Positions 11,590 through 25,010 of a DNA stretch of 64,000 nt are shown here, one piece after another. Below the pieces are notes generated by a model. The model did not search any database, had not been told where the DNA came from, and was given only the letters and a program-made list of their open reading frames with translations. This DNA comes from Lota lota (Eukaryota > Chordata > Actinopteri > Gadiformes > Lotidae). Within the stretch, counting starts at the first letter, position 1. Each line of letters opens with the position of its first letter. Made by a program: the position numbers and the translations under genes. The stretch covers positions 32,460 to 96,459 of the forward strand of contig JACYXH010000833.1 in assembly GCA_026745465.1 (NCBI GenBank), in the 5' to 3' direction.

Positions 11590-12383
11590 AGTGAAGGCTG
11601 TCTCTAGGAGACTGGGAGGGGAGGGGTTGCTATGACAACTCAGACCTCTGACGGCTCGACCTGCACACACACAGGGCGTGGCAGGTAGAAGCACACACAC
11701 GCTTCCCACTTCATTTGGTCAGGGATCAGGTATTCAAACAGTGTTCTCAGAGAGAGGAGAGGCTTTGAACCTGATTTACTAACTAGGGAATTTCCATCAG
11801 CTGACCATTTGCATCCTTTCAAATGTGTTTTTCAGAGTCAGTTCAACTGTAAGGAGGAACAGGAGGAGGAGTAGCAAGAGGAAGAGGAGGAGGAGGAGGA
11901 TGATGAGGAGGAATAGAATGGGGAGGAGGAGGATGGGGAGGAGGAGGAGGATGGGGAGGAGGAGGAGGAGGATGGGGAGGAGGAGGAAGCAGGAAAAGGA
12001 GAAGCAGGAGGAGGACGATGAGGAGGATATGGAGCAGGGGGAAGGGGAAGAAGGAGGAGGAAGGAGGAGAAGAAGGAGGAGGAGCAGGATGAGGAGCAAG
12101 AGGAGGAGGAACAGGACAATTAGGATCAAGAGGAGGAGGAGGAGCAGGACTGGGAGGAGAAGTAGGAGGAAGCAGGAAGAGGAGAATCAGGAGGAGGATA
12201 TGGTGCAGAAGAAAGGGGAAGGAGGAGGAGCATGAGGAGGAACAGGACAAGGAGGAGGAGGAGACATAGGAGGAGGAGGAGGAGGAGGATTACGAGGAGG
12301 AAGGGGAAGGCATGTAAAGTAAACAGGGAGCTGTGGTTTTTCTGGATAGAAAATAAATTAACGTTTACATTTGTCAACCACCG
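11590..12383 (+). repeat. direct-repeat block A2, interrupted by a polypurine tract
   Basis: 11600-11830 matches A1 and A3 (X-box-like site and 'gggcgtggcaggtagaagc'). About 12316-12345 matches the A1 tail 'gtaaagtaaac-ggggagctg'. The middle of the unit is replaced by a long purine-only stretch, so A2 looks like a third tandem unit whose interior was lost or overrun by the purine expansion. Confidence 0.65.
11850..12311. repeat. ~460 bp polypurine (GGA/GAA-rich) tract
   Basis: Almost every base on the plus strand is A or G, mainly GGAGGAGGA, GGATGG and AGGAAGCAGGA units with very few pyrimidines. All six reading frames are open over long stretches, giving artefactual Arg/Glu- or Ser/Pro-rich ORFs. 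Confidence 0.95.
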
Positions 12384-13440
<1,057 letters not shown>

Positions 13441-13643
13441 GTAGACTTTAGTCTTCATGTGGGACTGTTTAGACCTCCATGTCATGTTATTATTATTCAT
13501 GTAGACTTCAGTCTTCATGTGGGACTGTTTTGACCTCCTTGTCATGTTATCATCATTCATGTGTGATCCCCCTGCACCTCCTGGCCTCCTAGCATCCCTG
13601 GGAGGAGAGAGACCTCCTGTGTGTTCCTCCTACATGGTTCCTT

Positions 13644-13644
<1 letters not shown>

Positions 13645-13690
<46 letters not shown>

Positions 13691-13782
13691 ACACACACAC
13701 GTACACACACACACACACACACGCACACACACAAAAACACATGCACACACACACACGCACACACATGCACACACACACAGTC
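13645..13782. repeat. (CA)n microsatellite with interruptions
   Basis: CA-rich run broken by GTACAC, GCACAC and AAAAACACATG. A second, shorter CA run lies at about 13989-14027. Confidence 0.95.
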
Positions 13783-13987
13783 TTTGTCTTTATTGAAATC
13801 AGTAAAGTGTACAAACATTATACCATGTTATTCAGTATTCAGAAGCATACACTCAAAGAAACAGACTATGAATTATTGTGTTATCAAAATGGATCCTTTA
13901 AACATTAATGCATGACTGCAGCTTTTGATCTTATTCAGTTTTTCCTTCTTCCTCTTGTTACAATCTTTACAGGCAGGTATTACAGAA

Positions 13988-14022
<35 letters not shown>

Positions 14023-14199
14023 CACATACATATGTTGTGTGTGTGTATTGCATCAATGTAGACATGATTATTAAGCTTCATACACAACATACATACCAGG
14101 ACATCAAAACGATTCTGATCAGGATTTCAAAAAATTAAAATGCATCCATTAATACAGTAGTCCTACAAATAGGCTTCATAACTGTATGCCTATCATAGT

Positions 14200-15075
14200 G
14201 CTGACTAAATATATGAACATAGTTGTTTCCAGGACTACGTGAGTTAGGCTTTAGGCCTACATGAATAATTTAAACGTCTTGAGAGTATTAAACCAATTGA
14301 TTTGATGTAAGGTCCTTTTTGAAACACTAGAAAAAGGTTTACCGTAACACCATCTGCTGGTTAGATGACGTCAGTGCAACTGGCTGACATGAAAAAAACA
14401 TGAAGCCTACGTCACCACCATTGATTTATGTGTTGAGACGATCCTGGCAGTTTTAAATCACCTTGAATGTCATTTCATGTCCCTCTTATACGAGTGAAAC
14501 TCTCAAATATAGAGTAGGCCTAAACTACATAACACAATATTGAGATTGACACCACAATATTCAAACAATATCACATGAGTAAAAGTAGTCATCAGATAAT
14601 GGCTTGAGGAAGAGTAAGAAAGTATCTAGTGAAAAGACTTCTCAAGTACTGAGTTACTTCAAACCAAATGATTTATTGTTGTAATAAGCAGAGCAAGATG
14701 AACGTAAATAGACAAATATTACATTGTATATGCTTGTTTAATAGACATTAACAACACATAAAATAGCATGTATCCCTTCAAATGAAACACACAATAACAC
14801 ATTACATCTTTACAAAATAACATGAATGAAGGCAAATACAGACACAACAAATCTCTCTCTCTCTCTCAGACTTGAGTAAGAGTGAAAAGTATGTTACAAT
14901 AAAACTACTCTTAAAAGTAATCTATTCAAAAAGTTACTGAAGTACATGAAAGAGTAAATATAACCTCTGCGTGTATTTATATGTTTGTAACAAATTTGTT
15001 TTTGTCTGTGTGTTTCCGATTCCGCATTGGAAAGTGGTTCAAAGACTAAAAGAGTAGTTTGGAAACAGAGTAAGT
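14200..15075 (-). repeat. duplicated TRIM 3'-flanking sequence, copy 1
   Basis: Collinear with 17820-18245 (same orientation) and with 28900-29690 (inverted). Shared landmarks are 'agtcatcagataatggcttgaggaagagtaagaaagtatct', 'cagagcaagatgaacgtaaatagacaaatattacattgta' and 'catgaaagagtaaatataac'. No B30.2 exon follows it here, so this copy is flank only. Confidence 0.75.
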
Positions 15076-15490
15076 CCATAGCAACGTGTGTTGATACGGA
15101 GCGCAGGAGTACAGCACGCTACAGTACAACATGGCGCCCTGCAGACAGGACGGCTTCAACGAGGATTATGGCTCAACATGTTGGACTCACCTTCTAATGT
15201 TTCCGTCTGAATGTTCCCTTTAAAAAGGCTTCTTTGTCTCCGGAGCGTGAGAAGGGCCGACACGTGGCGTCTCTTCGCTTCGGTTTAAATGAACTTCCGT
15301 CTCCCGAACAAGAGAGAAGGGTCTGTATATAGAGCTCCAGGCTCGGCCACGCCCCTCCGTCGGACCATTTCCGGTCCTGAGCTTGGAGAAGGAAGTGACG
15401 TCTGAAATGGTGAACGCCAGAAGGGACGATACGATCGGCCCATACACATCCATCTACTGTAGGTTTCAACAGGTCATTTTACATCAAGCA
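15076..15490. other. GC-richer, promoter-like segment
   Basis: Locally raised GC and CpG content between AT-rich flanks. The open frames on the minus strand (about 15194-15469) have no recognisable domain. A promoter or 5' exon is possible, but no start can be supported. Confidence 0.25.
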
Positions 15491-16500
15491 CGGAACGAAT
15501 AAATGTCACGAAAAACTGATGAAATAATTCGGACTGACAAAATGGCGTCAACTTTACATTAGTTACGACGCGAATATGCGGCATTTTCCAGTAGGAATCG
15601 CACAGTGAAATAATTCAACCCCCAACCTAGTCTATGCTCTGTCATTTCACCTAAATATCCTATGTATTTAGAGGATTCAATTAGAATGGAGTTTCCCTTT
15701 TTAACCCAAGTGTAAAGTAGTAAAACAATCACCCCCGATAGTTATAATAGTATTCTAGTTTAAATCCAATATGAAATACATGTATCATTATAATCATGTT
15801 ATGATTAGTATGTTATGTCTTATGTAATAACCTGAGTTAAATCTGAATAATAACACAAATAGTATTCTTTTATACCATGTTCTGAATATAAAATACAAAA
15901 TTACTATTATTTGTCAAAGTTCGTATACTGATTAATATGATTGTCTAATAATAATAGTAACTTTATTCATGTAAATCATAATTAATAATTAATATAAAAA
16001 TAATAAAACCTATTGGATGGTTAACAGTATTAATATATGTAAGATACATGACGTCAACCATCATCTTCATTCCCAGTAGGAGCAATACAGTTATAGTTAT
16101 ATTATATTATAATATCAACAGTCATTCAGTTAGATTACATTATAATAAACACTTACCAAAGCTAAACTCCTTTTTACAATTGTGTTGTAACGCAAGACGC
16201 AGTGTAGTGACAACAAGTGTGTCTCCAATTCTCTAACTCAGTCACAGTGTTGAAAGGATGAATGCGGTTGAACAAGGCTACATTGCATGAACATTGCACA
16301 GAGTAACATCAAGCCACAGTCAAACTTCAGCAGCAGCTTGCAAGTGTATGATAGTTGTGAAAAGGAAAGACTAAAATTGGGAGAGTGTGCAAGTGCATGT
16401 GTAAATGCATGTGGGTGCAGCAGTGGTAAAGTCGGTCGATTAGTCATCCCCAGTTAGGCCCAGTACACACACGTGTACACACTGCACTCAAAACACAAGA
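15491..16500. other. AT-rich intergenic sequence, nothing recognised
   Basis: Low-complexity AT-rich DNA without a domain-bearing frame on either strand. Confidence 0.5.
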
Positions 16501-16537
16501 TACAACCCTGCACTTCAACTACAATGAGCCAAAACCA

Positions 16538-16660
16538 GGTTGACTGAGAGGTCAAATCCAGGATGACTGAGAGGTCAAAACCAGGTTGACTGAGAGGTCA
16601 AATCCAGGTTGACTGAGAGGTCAAATCCAGGTTGACCGAGAGGTCAAATCCAGGTTCACT
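16538..16660. repeat. 23 bp tandem repeat carrying AGGTCA in each unit
   Basis: Five to six copies of 'ggttgactgagaggtcaaatcca' at exact 23 bp spacing (16538, 16561, 16584, 16607, 16630). Every unit keeps the hexamer AGGTCA. 16660-17040 contains no recognised gene. Confidence 0.9.
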
Positions 16661-17044
16661 TAGAGGGGAAAGAACAGTGATGCAGATTGTGAGTGAGGAG
16701 ATGGGCAGAGTGTAATGTGTGCGGTGCACTAATGCACAATCACAGGCTGATCTGAAGCCAGCAGCCACACACAACCAAACCACATCAAGCAGCTCACTAA
16801 ACACTAAGCGTGGGGTGACTCACTGCAGGGTTCCTCGGTGAAGCCCCCCTGTTGGTGGACACGTTGTCCGGACTGCTCGCTCAAAAGCGCTCAGAACACG
16901 TTCGTTCTGGGATGATCTGGGCCTGTTGCTTTTGTTTGTCTGATGTGCTTTGATGCTGATGTGTCTCTGTGTTCTGTGCTGTACCACAAATTGCCTCTTT
17001 GGGGACATTAACGCTTTTCTAAGTCTAAGTCTAAGTCTAAGTAT

Positions 17045-17400
17045 GCTTATATAGTTATAGGAACCAACGAAAAATAAAGAATAAAACTGTTGAGAACTCT
17101 TCTATTAAACCTTCATTGCCCTTTATAATTAGGCTTATATAGTTATAGGAACCAACGAATAATAAAGAATAAAGCTGTTGAGAACTCTTCTATTAAACCT
17201 TCATTACCCTTTATAATTAGGCTTATATAGTTATAGGAACCAACGAATAATAAAGAATAAAGCTGTTGAGAACTCTTCTATTAAACCTTCATTACCCTTT
17301 ATAATTAGGCTTATATAGTTATAGGAACCAACGAATAATAAAGAATAAAGCTGTTGAGAACTCCTCTATTAAACCTTCATTACCCTTTATAATTAGGCTT
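17045..17400. repeat. 88 bp tandem array, four copies
   Basis: Units beginning 'gcttatatagttataggaacc' start at 17045, 17133, 17221 and 17309, with a partial unit at 17397. An inverted array of the same unit is at about 30011-30330. Confidence 0.95.
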
Positions 17401-17819
17401 ATATAGTGAGCGTCATCATGAGCGATGTTGGATATGAAACGCACCACACACCGTGGCCTTATCCTACAAGTGTCCGAGAAGCTTCATGAACCTTCTCGGA
17501 CCCCAACAATAACCGCTCCCCAGATGGAGCTGACGTTGTGACGTCAGCCTCCGAAAGGGCCCATAGACATCCCGGAAAGAACCGGACCGGAGTTCAGAGC
17601 AGCGTGGAACGGGTTTCTTTCTGCATTATGTGATTATTCTAGTAACGTTGACTAAAGACCATAGGTTACTAAGTTTAAGGTCATAGAAGACATACTAAGA
17701 CGGAACAAGATAAGGGTTTATATTGGTAATGATAAGAATTGTAGGTAATATAATTATATAGAATAATGAGCACTGTCAATAACCTATTTATAACAGCCTA
17801 CTTTTATATATAACAAGTA

Positions 17820-18245
17820 TATATTTAAAGTAATAATAACTCAAGTAGAAGTAAAAGTAGTCATCAGATAATGGCTTGAGGAAGAGTAAGAAAGTATCTA
17901 GTGAAAAGACTACTCAAGTACTGAGTTACTTCAAACAAAATTATTTATTGTTGTAATAAGCAGAGCAAGATGAACGTAAATAGACAAATATTACATTGTA
18001 TATGCTTGTCCAATAGACATTAACAACACGTAAAATAGCCATGTAACCCTTCAAATAAAAAAACACACAATAACACATTAAATCTTTACAAAATAAGGAA
18101 ATAAGGAAAATATAGCCACAATAAATCTCTCTCTCTCACCTCCATTTTTTATTCACAAACAGGCTTGAGTAAAAGCAAACAGTATGTTACATTAAAAAAT
18201 GTAAAAGATTATTGAAGTAAATGAAAGAGAAAATATAACTTCTTC
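17820..18245 (-). repeat. duplicated TRIM 3'-flanking sequence, copy 2
   Basis: Matches 14580-14970 in direct orientation and 28915-29345 inverted. It abuts the microsatellite that follows the TRIM stop codon, so it represents the native 3' flank of the TRIM gene. Confidence 0.75.
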
Positions 18246-18249
18246 GTGT

Positions 18250-18615
18250 AATTATGTGTGTGTACTATGTGTGTGTGCTATGTGTGTTTGTACTATGTGC
18301 GTGTGCTATGTGTGTGTGTACTATGTGTGTGTGTACCATGTGCGTGTGCTATGTGTGTGTACTATGTGCATGTGCTATGTGTGTGTGTACTATGTGTGTT
18401 TGTGTGTGTACTATGTGTGTGTGTGTGTACTATGTGTGTGTGTGTGTGTACTATGTGTGTGTGTGTACTATGTGTGTGTGTGTGTTTGTGTGTGTACTAT
18501 GTGTGTGTGTGTGTGTACTATGTGTGTGTGTGTGTGTTTGTGTGTGTACTATGTGTGTGTGTGTACTATGTGCGTTTGTGTGTGTACTATGTGTGTGTGT
18601 GTACTATGTGTGTGA
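18250..18615. repeat. TGTGTGTACTA microsatellite
   Basis: About 365 bp of 'tgtgtgtactatg' variants. The overlapping open frames on the plus strand are repeat readings. Confidence 0.95.
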
Positions 18616-18662
18616 AAAAAAAGAAACACACACACGGCCCGCCCGCCGCGTTTCTTTTTTTT

Positions 18663-20443
18663 CTACAACCGACACAGAGACACTGAGGCACCATCCTCCC
18701 AGAACCCAAACCCAGGGAGGAGGTCCTCCTGGGTGAAGGTGGACTGGAAGGTGTGGATGTGTGTCAGTGTGTCTGAGGACCCTCCTACATCTGGGGACAC
18801 TCTGTAGAAGGACAGAGTGCCAGCAGGCCGGTCCAGATACACTCCTACTCTGTTAGAGCCAGCGGGGGGGAGACGAATGAATGTTCTACTAGCGTTGTAC
18901 CGGGCAGTGTAACAACCATCATCACAATAAAGACTCCAGGACTTGTTGTTCCATCCAAGTCTGCTGTCACCATCCCATCCTCTCCTTGTGATTCCTCTGT
19001 ATGTCACTCCTATCTCAACACCTCCTTCCCACTCTACCTCCCAGTAACAGTTGCCAGTCAGACCCTCTCTACACAACACCTGGTACCAGGAGTCAAATCT
19101 CTCTGGGTGATCAGGATATGACTGCTCCTCTCTAACCCACATCACCTTTCTGTTGTCCTCAGACAGAGAGAGTTGTCTGTGGGCTGTGTTTGGGTCCAGT
19201 GTGAGTTCACAGGCATCTGACGAGAGAACAAGACATGATTAGCTGCTGAACCATTCTTCTTCATCATCACCACTAGTACAGTTCAGCTTTTTAACTTTTA
19301 TATTTAATGTAATATTTTGTGTTTGTTAATATTGTAATATTAAATGCATATTTGACAGCCCTAAATCAAACTAAACAGACACTTACACTTCTTTAGAACT
19401 GATCTCAGGTCAGGCACCTTCTTCATCTCCATGTTCAGTGTCTTCTTCAGCTGATCCAGGGATCTCCTCAAGGTCCCTATGTATGACGGAGGATGGACCT
19501 CCACCGTTGTCCAGTCCCTGGTGGGTGGAGGATTCTTCAGGGATCTGAAGGTCTGGAGGAAGAGGAGGTGGTCTTCAGTATGTGAGAGCTGCTTCACCTC
19601 TGAGCCTCTTTTGGTCAGATCTTTAATTTCCTGCTCCAGCTCTATGATGAGGCCTTCAGCTTCTCTCTCTGTGGATTTCAGTTTCTCTTTAACCGTTTGG
19701 TTGAGATCATCCTGGCACTTTTCAATAGAGCGCTTCAGAGCAGTGAAGACCTGCACACCATCGGCTATCTCTCTGTCTGCGTCTGCTTTGCAGCGATCTA
19801 CTGTGCCTTTAATCTCCTGTATCTTTCGTTGTCTCACCTGGATCATCTGATGAACTTTCTTCCCCAGCTGGGCTGTCTTCACTTCAAATTCCTCCTTTAG
19901 AGGTACAACAGGATGGGACTTGTGGTCTAACACTGTGCAGAACAGACACACACACACCTGCTCAGTCTGGCAGAAGAGCTCCAGAAGTCGGCCGTGTTTC
20001 TTACACATCCTGTCTTCAAGACGGTCCATAGGGTCGACCAGCCGATGTCTCTTCAGGCGTGCGACTCTCTGATGTGGCTCCAGGTGGGTTTGGCAGTAAG
20101 AGATAAAACACACTAGGCAGGACTTCACAGCCTTCAGCTGGGTCCCAGTACAGACGTCACAGGGAACTTCTCCTGGTTCAACACAAGGCTGCTCTTTGAC
20201 TCGTACAGAACTTCTAAACTGATCAACCATCTCTGATACGAGGATATTGACACGTAGATCAGGTCTAGTGTTGAAAAGCTCATTGCAAACAGGACATTTG
20301 TACTGGACTTGGTCATCCCAGAACTTTGTAATACAGGTTCTGCAGAAGTTGTGTCCACATGGTGTGAAAACTGGGCTGTTGAACACATCCAGACAGATGG
20401 AACATGAAAAGATATCCTTAGACCAGGAAGTAGCAGAGGCCAT
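18663..20443 (-). CDS. finTRIM-type E3 ubiquitin ligase (RING, B-boxes, coiled coil, B30.2)
   Basis: Two coding exons: 20443-19387, and 19216-18663 with stop TAG. A 170 bp GT-AG intron (donor GTAAGT, phase 1) separates them, giving 536 aa. A non-coding first exon probably ends at 20547 (donor GTGAGT), with its acceptor at 20446. Residues about 14-55 form a C3HC4 RING (CSIC, CGHNFCRTC, CPVC). Two B-box-like Cys/His clusters follow (CDVC...CLVC...CQTH; CKKH...CQTE...CLFC...H). Residues about 185-320 are a Lys/Glu-rich coiled coil. The C-terminal exon is a PRY-SPRY domain starting CELTLDPNTAH, with WEVEW and GVYLDRPAGTLSFY. This architecture defines the large fish finTRIM family, cytosolic ubiquitin ligases many of which are virus- or interferon-induced; substrate is unknown. 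All key residues appear intact. A partial inverted copy is at 28197-28750. Confidence 0.9.
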
Positions 20444-20646
20444 TCCTAGACACAGACGACAAGGTTTATGTATTGAGCAATTCCATTATTATATTTAGAA
20501 TTCCAAAACGGGAAGAGAGGTTCTAAAGTTGTGTTGTTTTACTCACCTATTTGTGGTTGCTGTCTGTCAGACTATTTGTCCCAAAATGCGTTTTATTATT
20601 CTCCTTAAAGAGAGAACTGCTTCCACGTCTGGTTTCTGTGAACGTT

Positions 20647-20660
20647 AAGTTTCGTTTCCT
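20647..20660. promoter_or_regulatory. ISRE/IRF-like element upstream of the TRIM gene
   Basis: The minus strand reads AGGAAACGAAACTT, which contains an IRF core AANNGAAA. It resembles the ISRE (GAAANNGAAACT) but is one base short between the two GAAA halves. It lies about 100 bp upstream of the end of the putative non-coding first exon, where a core promoter would be expected. Interferon control is inferred. Confidence 0.4.
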
Positions 20661-21570
20661 GAACAACACGTCCTCTCCTCCCCTCCCCTAACTCCTGGCC
20701 CCGCCCCTAAGTCCTGGCTCCGCCCCCACGGACACAGTTCACCGTCGTTCATCTTCCCACTCTGACTGTGGGCCGTTCCCGCACCGTGAAGTCTCCTTCA
20801 AATGCGTTGATGTGTGTTCTCCTCTTCTCTGTGGAGTCAGAAGAGAGCCGGTGCAAACCGAGAGACACTGTGGTGATGTAGTGGTTATTTGCGACTGTAA
20901 CTGGGATTCATTGGCGTTGATCGACCCTGGTTTATACTATTTATCCAGCCCCGAGCCAATGTTAAACACAACAATAAATTAAAGATGTGTTTATTGCCGC
21001 TACGCTCGCTGCAGGAACTCGCCCCGGCGTGCACGCGCACTGTGCACACACGAGCAGCAGAGCTATGAGAGCAGCAGACAGCGGATTCAGTCAGAGTAGG
21101 AAGTAGAGGCGCAAGCAGCGCTGTGTGTGTGTGTAATGCTTATCAATTAAAGACACAGTTTACTTTAGAGAAATACAACGTTATAAATTCCGTGATTAAA
21201 ATGTGTTCTGCCCCATACGGCATAAAGTTATAAAAGTATAAACGCAAGAGAAGAAAAGAAAAGGAGGTTAAAGTGTTCCTAAACCAAGTAAATCATGTAA
21301 AAGTGATTAAAAGACGATCTAGAGAAAGACTGTGTTAAGAGCTCCTCGCTGAGAAAGACCTACGTTTAAATAAGGAAGAGACAGGACTATGGCGCACTGG
21401 GAAGTCCAGACAGCCAATCACAGCCTCAGATAACTCACAGGAACCGCCTCCTGTCTGTGCTAGCCAATCGGGGGCTGGCCCGTTTGAGGCTGTCGTCAAT
21501 TGTCACGTGTTTTGAGCGAAAGCCAAGCCTTCAGACACGCTCACAGACACAGCCACGCGCAGACACAGCC
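20661..21570. other. TRIM upstream region, partly duplicated inverted at 29.8 kb
   Basis: 21000-21112 ('gctacgctcgctgcaggaactcgcc' through 'aggaagtagaggcgc') is repeated inverted at about 29815-29925. No coding frame is recognised. Confidence 0.5.
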
Positions 21571-21587
21571 GCACACACACACACACA

Positions 21588-21679
<92 letters not shown>
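21571..21679. repeat. (CA)n microsatellite
   Basis: About 55 CA units with one CATA interruption. Confidence 0.98.
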
Positions 21680-21680
<1 letters not shown>

Positions 21681-21919
21681 CTGCTGCTAGTGTGTGCACT
21701 GTTTGCATGCAAACGGGGGCGAGTTCCTACACTGTGTATCGGCCTGTGTCACTCCGTCCACTGCCACCACCTAGCGGCCGCCGGCTGCCACTTCTCCACG
21801 TGCTTCTGTTTACACACACTGCCAGCAATCACCAATCTATGCTCCCTATTTCTCCACCGCGCTTCCTAGCAGCCGGCGCCAGTTCGTTGTTACTCTCCAC
21901 CCGGTAGTATCTTCGTTCC

Positions 21920-22035
21920 CGCAATCCTGACTCTCGCGATTCTCTCTCTCCCTCCCTCCCTCCCCCTCTCTCTCTCTCCCACCTTCCCTTTCTCTCTCTC
22001 ACTCTATCCTCCCCTCTCTCCCTCCCTCCCTCTCT
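21920..22035. repeat. CT-rich low-complexity tract
   Basis: Irregular 'ctctctccctccctccc' runs. The remainder of 21.68-22.39 kb shows no gene. Confidence 0.8.
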
Positions 22036-22390
22036 CCTACAGTTAAGCTGACTGTCATCGATGTCTCTGTGTCAACAGCATTAGCTCTGTGTCTTCCAAT
22101 CTAAATGTTCAGTTAAAGTTCATATCTCTCTCCATCTCTCTGTCCCCTCTCCTCTTGTTCCTGTTTTTTATACGTTTAATGATTTCAAATTGCAAACGAC
22201 TACAGAAAGTAGAAATATTGACAATGTGAAGTGTTTGTTTTGATAACATAATAAAATGTTTGTAAACCTTTTTTGATTTCAATTCAAATTTACAAAAGTA
22301 GAATGTGACATATTCAGTGGAAAAGGAGCATTCTCTACAATATGTATTTAGTAGAATAGCTACATTCTCAATCTGTATTATACTGAATAA

Positions 22391-22408
22391 TCTCTCTCTC
22401 TCTCTGTC

Positions 22409-22501
<93 letters not shown>
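22391..22501. repeat. (CT)n microsatellite
   Basis: About 110 bp of CT dinucleotides with two TGT interruptions near the 5' end. Confidence 0.98.
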
Positions 22502-22504
<3 letters not shown>

Positions 22505-23130
22505 GGATGTCTTTGGTCAGACAGAAATGGAGAGAGACACAGAAGACATCAGCAGTCCCACTAGAGATGGTTTCAAGACATTGTGTCAGCCCGGCTCCAG
22601 CGCAGCGGCCCAGACGGCCCAGGGGAGCGCTGGTAGACGGAGCAGACCGCCGCTCTCCCCCAGCTGGCCCCCGGGAGCGCATTAGCGCTGGCCCCGCTCA
22701 GCGCCGTGGGAAACACCTGCGACGGAGGAGGAGGAGGAGGAGGAGGAGGAGGAGGAACGCCAGCAGACACGGGACTCGGGGTGACTTGTTTTAAGGTTTG
22801 TCCTGCCAAACGTGTAAACGGGCTGCGTGTGTGTGTCGTGTGTCGCAGAGCGGAGAACGCAGCCTAACGCCACGAACACCCAACAGCCTGGGAGAGGATG
22901 CTCGCGGGTAGAGGACCGTTTCCCTCCTCCCTAGAACCGGAGCCGCCCTGGGGAACGGACGTTGGAGCGCAGCTACCCGGAACGAGAAGCTGGACCAACC
23001 CCTCGGAGGGGCAGTGACGCTACGCTGATGAGTGGCGTCCGGGCCTGTACTACACCCCCCCACCACACCCCCCCCCCCCCCCCCCCCCTCCCTCGGAGGA
23101 GACCGGCGTTACCGGGAACAGCACCGGAGG
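22502..23130. other. GC-rich CpG-island-like segment with (GGA)n and a poly-C run
   Basis: High GC and frequent CpG, a (GGA)9-10 run at about 22725-22755, and a C-rich run at about 23047-23090. The frames through it have no domain. It could be a CpG-island promoter, but no transcript structure can be supported. Confidence 0.35.
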
Positions 23131-25010
23131 TCTCTCCGTGGCTCACGGAGCCAGAACACTTTTTGTTTTCTGTTGGGCCCCTGACGTTTGTTCTTTTCTT
23201 TGAAGTAAAGCGCCATCACGGCTTAAATGCACCACTGACTTGTTTTCACTGGGGCCGGGGTCTGCAACCTGCACTCTCTAAAGAGCCGTTTTCGGTCCCT
23301 CTCCCACCAAATAAAACCTACTTGACCCCTAAAATGAAGATAACACAGCGTATAACGTTTTATATTTGGTTATACTATATATTAAATAACTAATAGTCTA
23401 TAGTTTGTTGCATTTATGACATTTGCAGTAGTAGGATGTGCCGTTTATTTTGGTTGACAAAACATTCAAACCTTTGTTTAGTTCTTTAAAGAAAGCGTAA
23501 TAATGTAAACATACAAACCATTAAAAACTAATCAAATAGTTGGAAAAAATCGAAAAATCGTCAAACAAATAGCTAAACTAAAGTGATTAAGCTTGAAATG
23601 TTTGAATTAAGTCAATATAACAATCAGGTAAGTGTAGAAGAATAGTGTGTGTGAGTGTGGGTGTGGGTATTGGTGTGGGTTTGGGTGTGCGTGTGTGTGT
23701 GCTTGCTGCTTGTGTGTGCATCGTCACTAGATTCAATTATTATGGCCAAGTCATAAAAGTAGGCTCTAAATGACACATGACCCTGGATTATCTGTTAATG
23801 GTGGTTTAATGCGATCAAACACGACTTGATAACAACACAGGTAAGATGCTGTCATTTGTGATTGTAACTAACTAAAGTGTAGTGTTATTGACGTTATTCT
23901 TTCACATCTAGTTTGTCGAGGTTAGGTCACAGACTGATAAGGCTGACACTGTTGGAGTCTGTGGAGTCTTGGTCTAACCCTAGCTTTCATAGGTAATACG
24001 TTTTTGTAGAAAGCATGATGTGAAAAAACTAATTGTGATATTAATGAGGGTCCCCACACATAAACGCCTGATCCTCAACAAGCCTATTTCCAATAGTTTA
24101 CCATTGTAGCGCCAGTGAAACAAGAAATACCGTAATAGTTTAAGCTTTACATTGTGTTTCTAGATTACATATTGACGTTGTAAGGCTCCGCGATGTCCGA
24201 AATGTTTAGCTTTTGTGATAGCCACCTTGGGCTAGAGTGGGGTGACGTCATCACGCTCAACGGAAGTCAAGGAGACCAACTGAAAATATACTAAGCATGT
24301 TTAAAACTGTTGAATCTCAACAAGTATAAATGGTATAGGGAATCTGTTTAAAGATCAAAGCGTAATGATTTAGTAAAATGTTTAAATGAAGATTAAAGGT
24401 AAGAAATTTGCAGAGTTGCGAAGTCTGAAGTAGTTGAAGTCTCAGAGAATGGGCGTTGACTTCTATTATAAAAGTGATCTTTTAAAATATAAATATTAGT
24501 TAAAAAGTATAAAAGAGAAAAGAAATTCCAAGCAAAGATGAACATTTTAAAATTGGAATGGAGTCTCTAGGTGAAAACATTTGTAATGAGTAAGGTCCCA
24601 AATTTTGTTGAGAATAATAATATAGCCTAATAATAACAATAATATGTAGTAGGGCTGTACCATATATGGTTTCAGCATTGTCATTGTGATGTGCGCATGC
24701 ACAATAGTCACATGGCAGGACCATGTGATCTCTGACTGTTTCACTGCTAGATGCAAAAGGAAAACTCACAGTTCTCATTTTCCATGACTAATCTAGAAGG
24801 AGACCTGTCTTCTAAACAAATGATATGCACTATTGCTTCTAAGAAAACATAGCAGACTAGTCCACTATAGTACCTATCATATTATATATTTGTTGTCACT
24901 CTACGTTGTTGTTTGTACTAGTGGATGGAAAGCAAAATAGGATAGAAGTAGGAACTAGACATCATACAATTCCTGAAGCAATTGTACTTGCACTGCCATT
25001 ACATGCTTAT
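23131..25010. other. AT-rich intergenic sequence, nothing recognised
   Basis: Contains a short GT-rich stretch near 23645-23710. No domain-bearing frame is seen on either strand. Confidence 0.5.

Noticed and set aside
11797-12377. Arg/Glu-rich, Ser-rich and Pro/Leu-rich ORFs on both strands
   Set aside because: Readings of the polypurine tract in every frame.
15194-15469. 91-aa minus-strand ORF in a GC-rich segment
   Set aside because: No recognisable domain, and overlapped by another open frame, as expected in GC-rich DNA.
18254-18736. Cys/Val/Tyr-rich ORFs in the TGTGTACTA repeat
   Set aside because: Microsatellite readings; three overlapping frames are open at once.
22305-22794. ORFs through the (CT)n tract and GC-rich segment
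   Set aside because: The frame runs through a microsatellite into GC-rich sequence with no domain.
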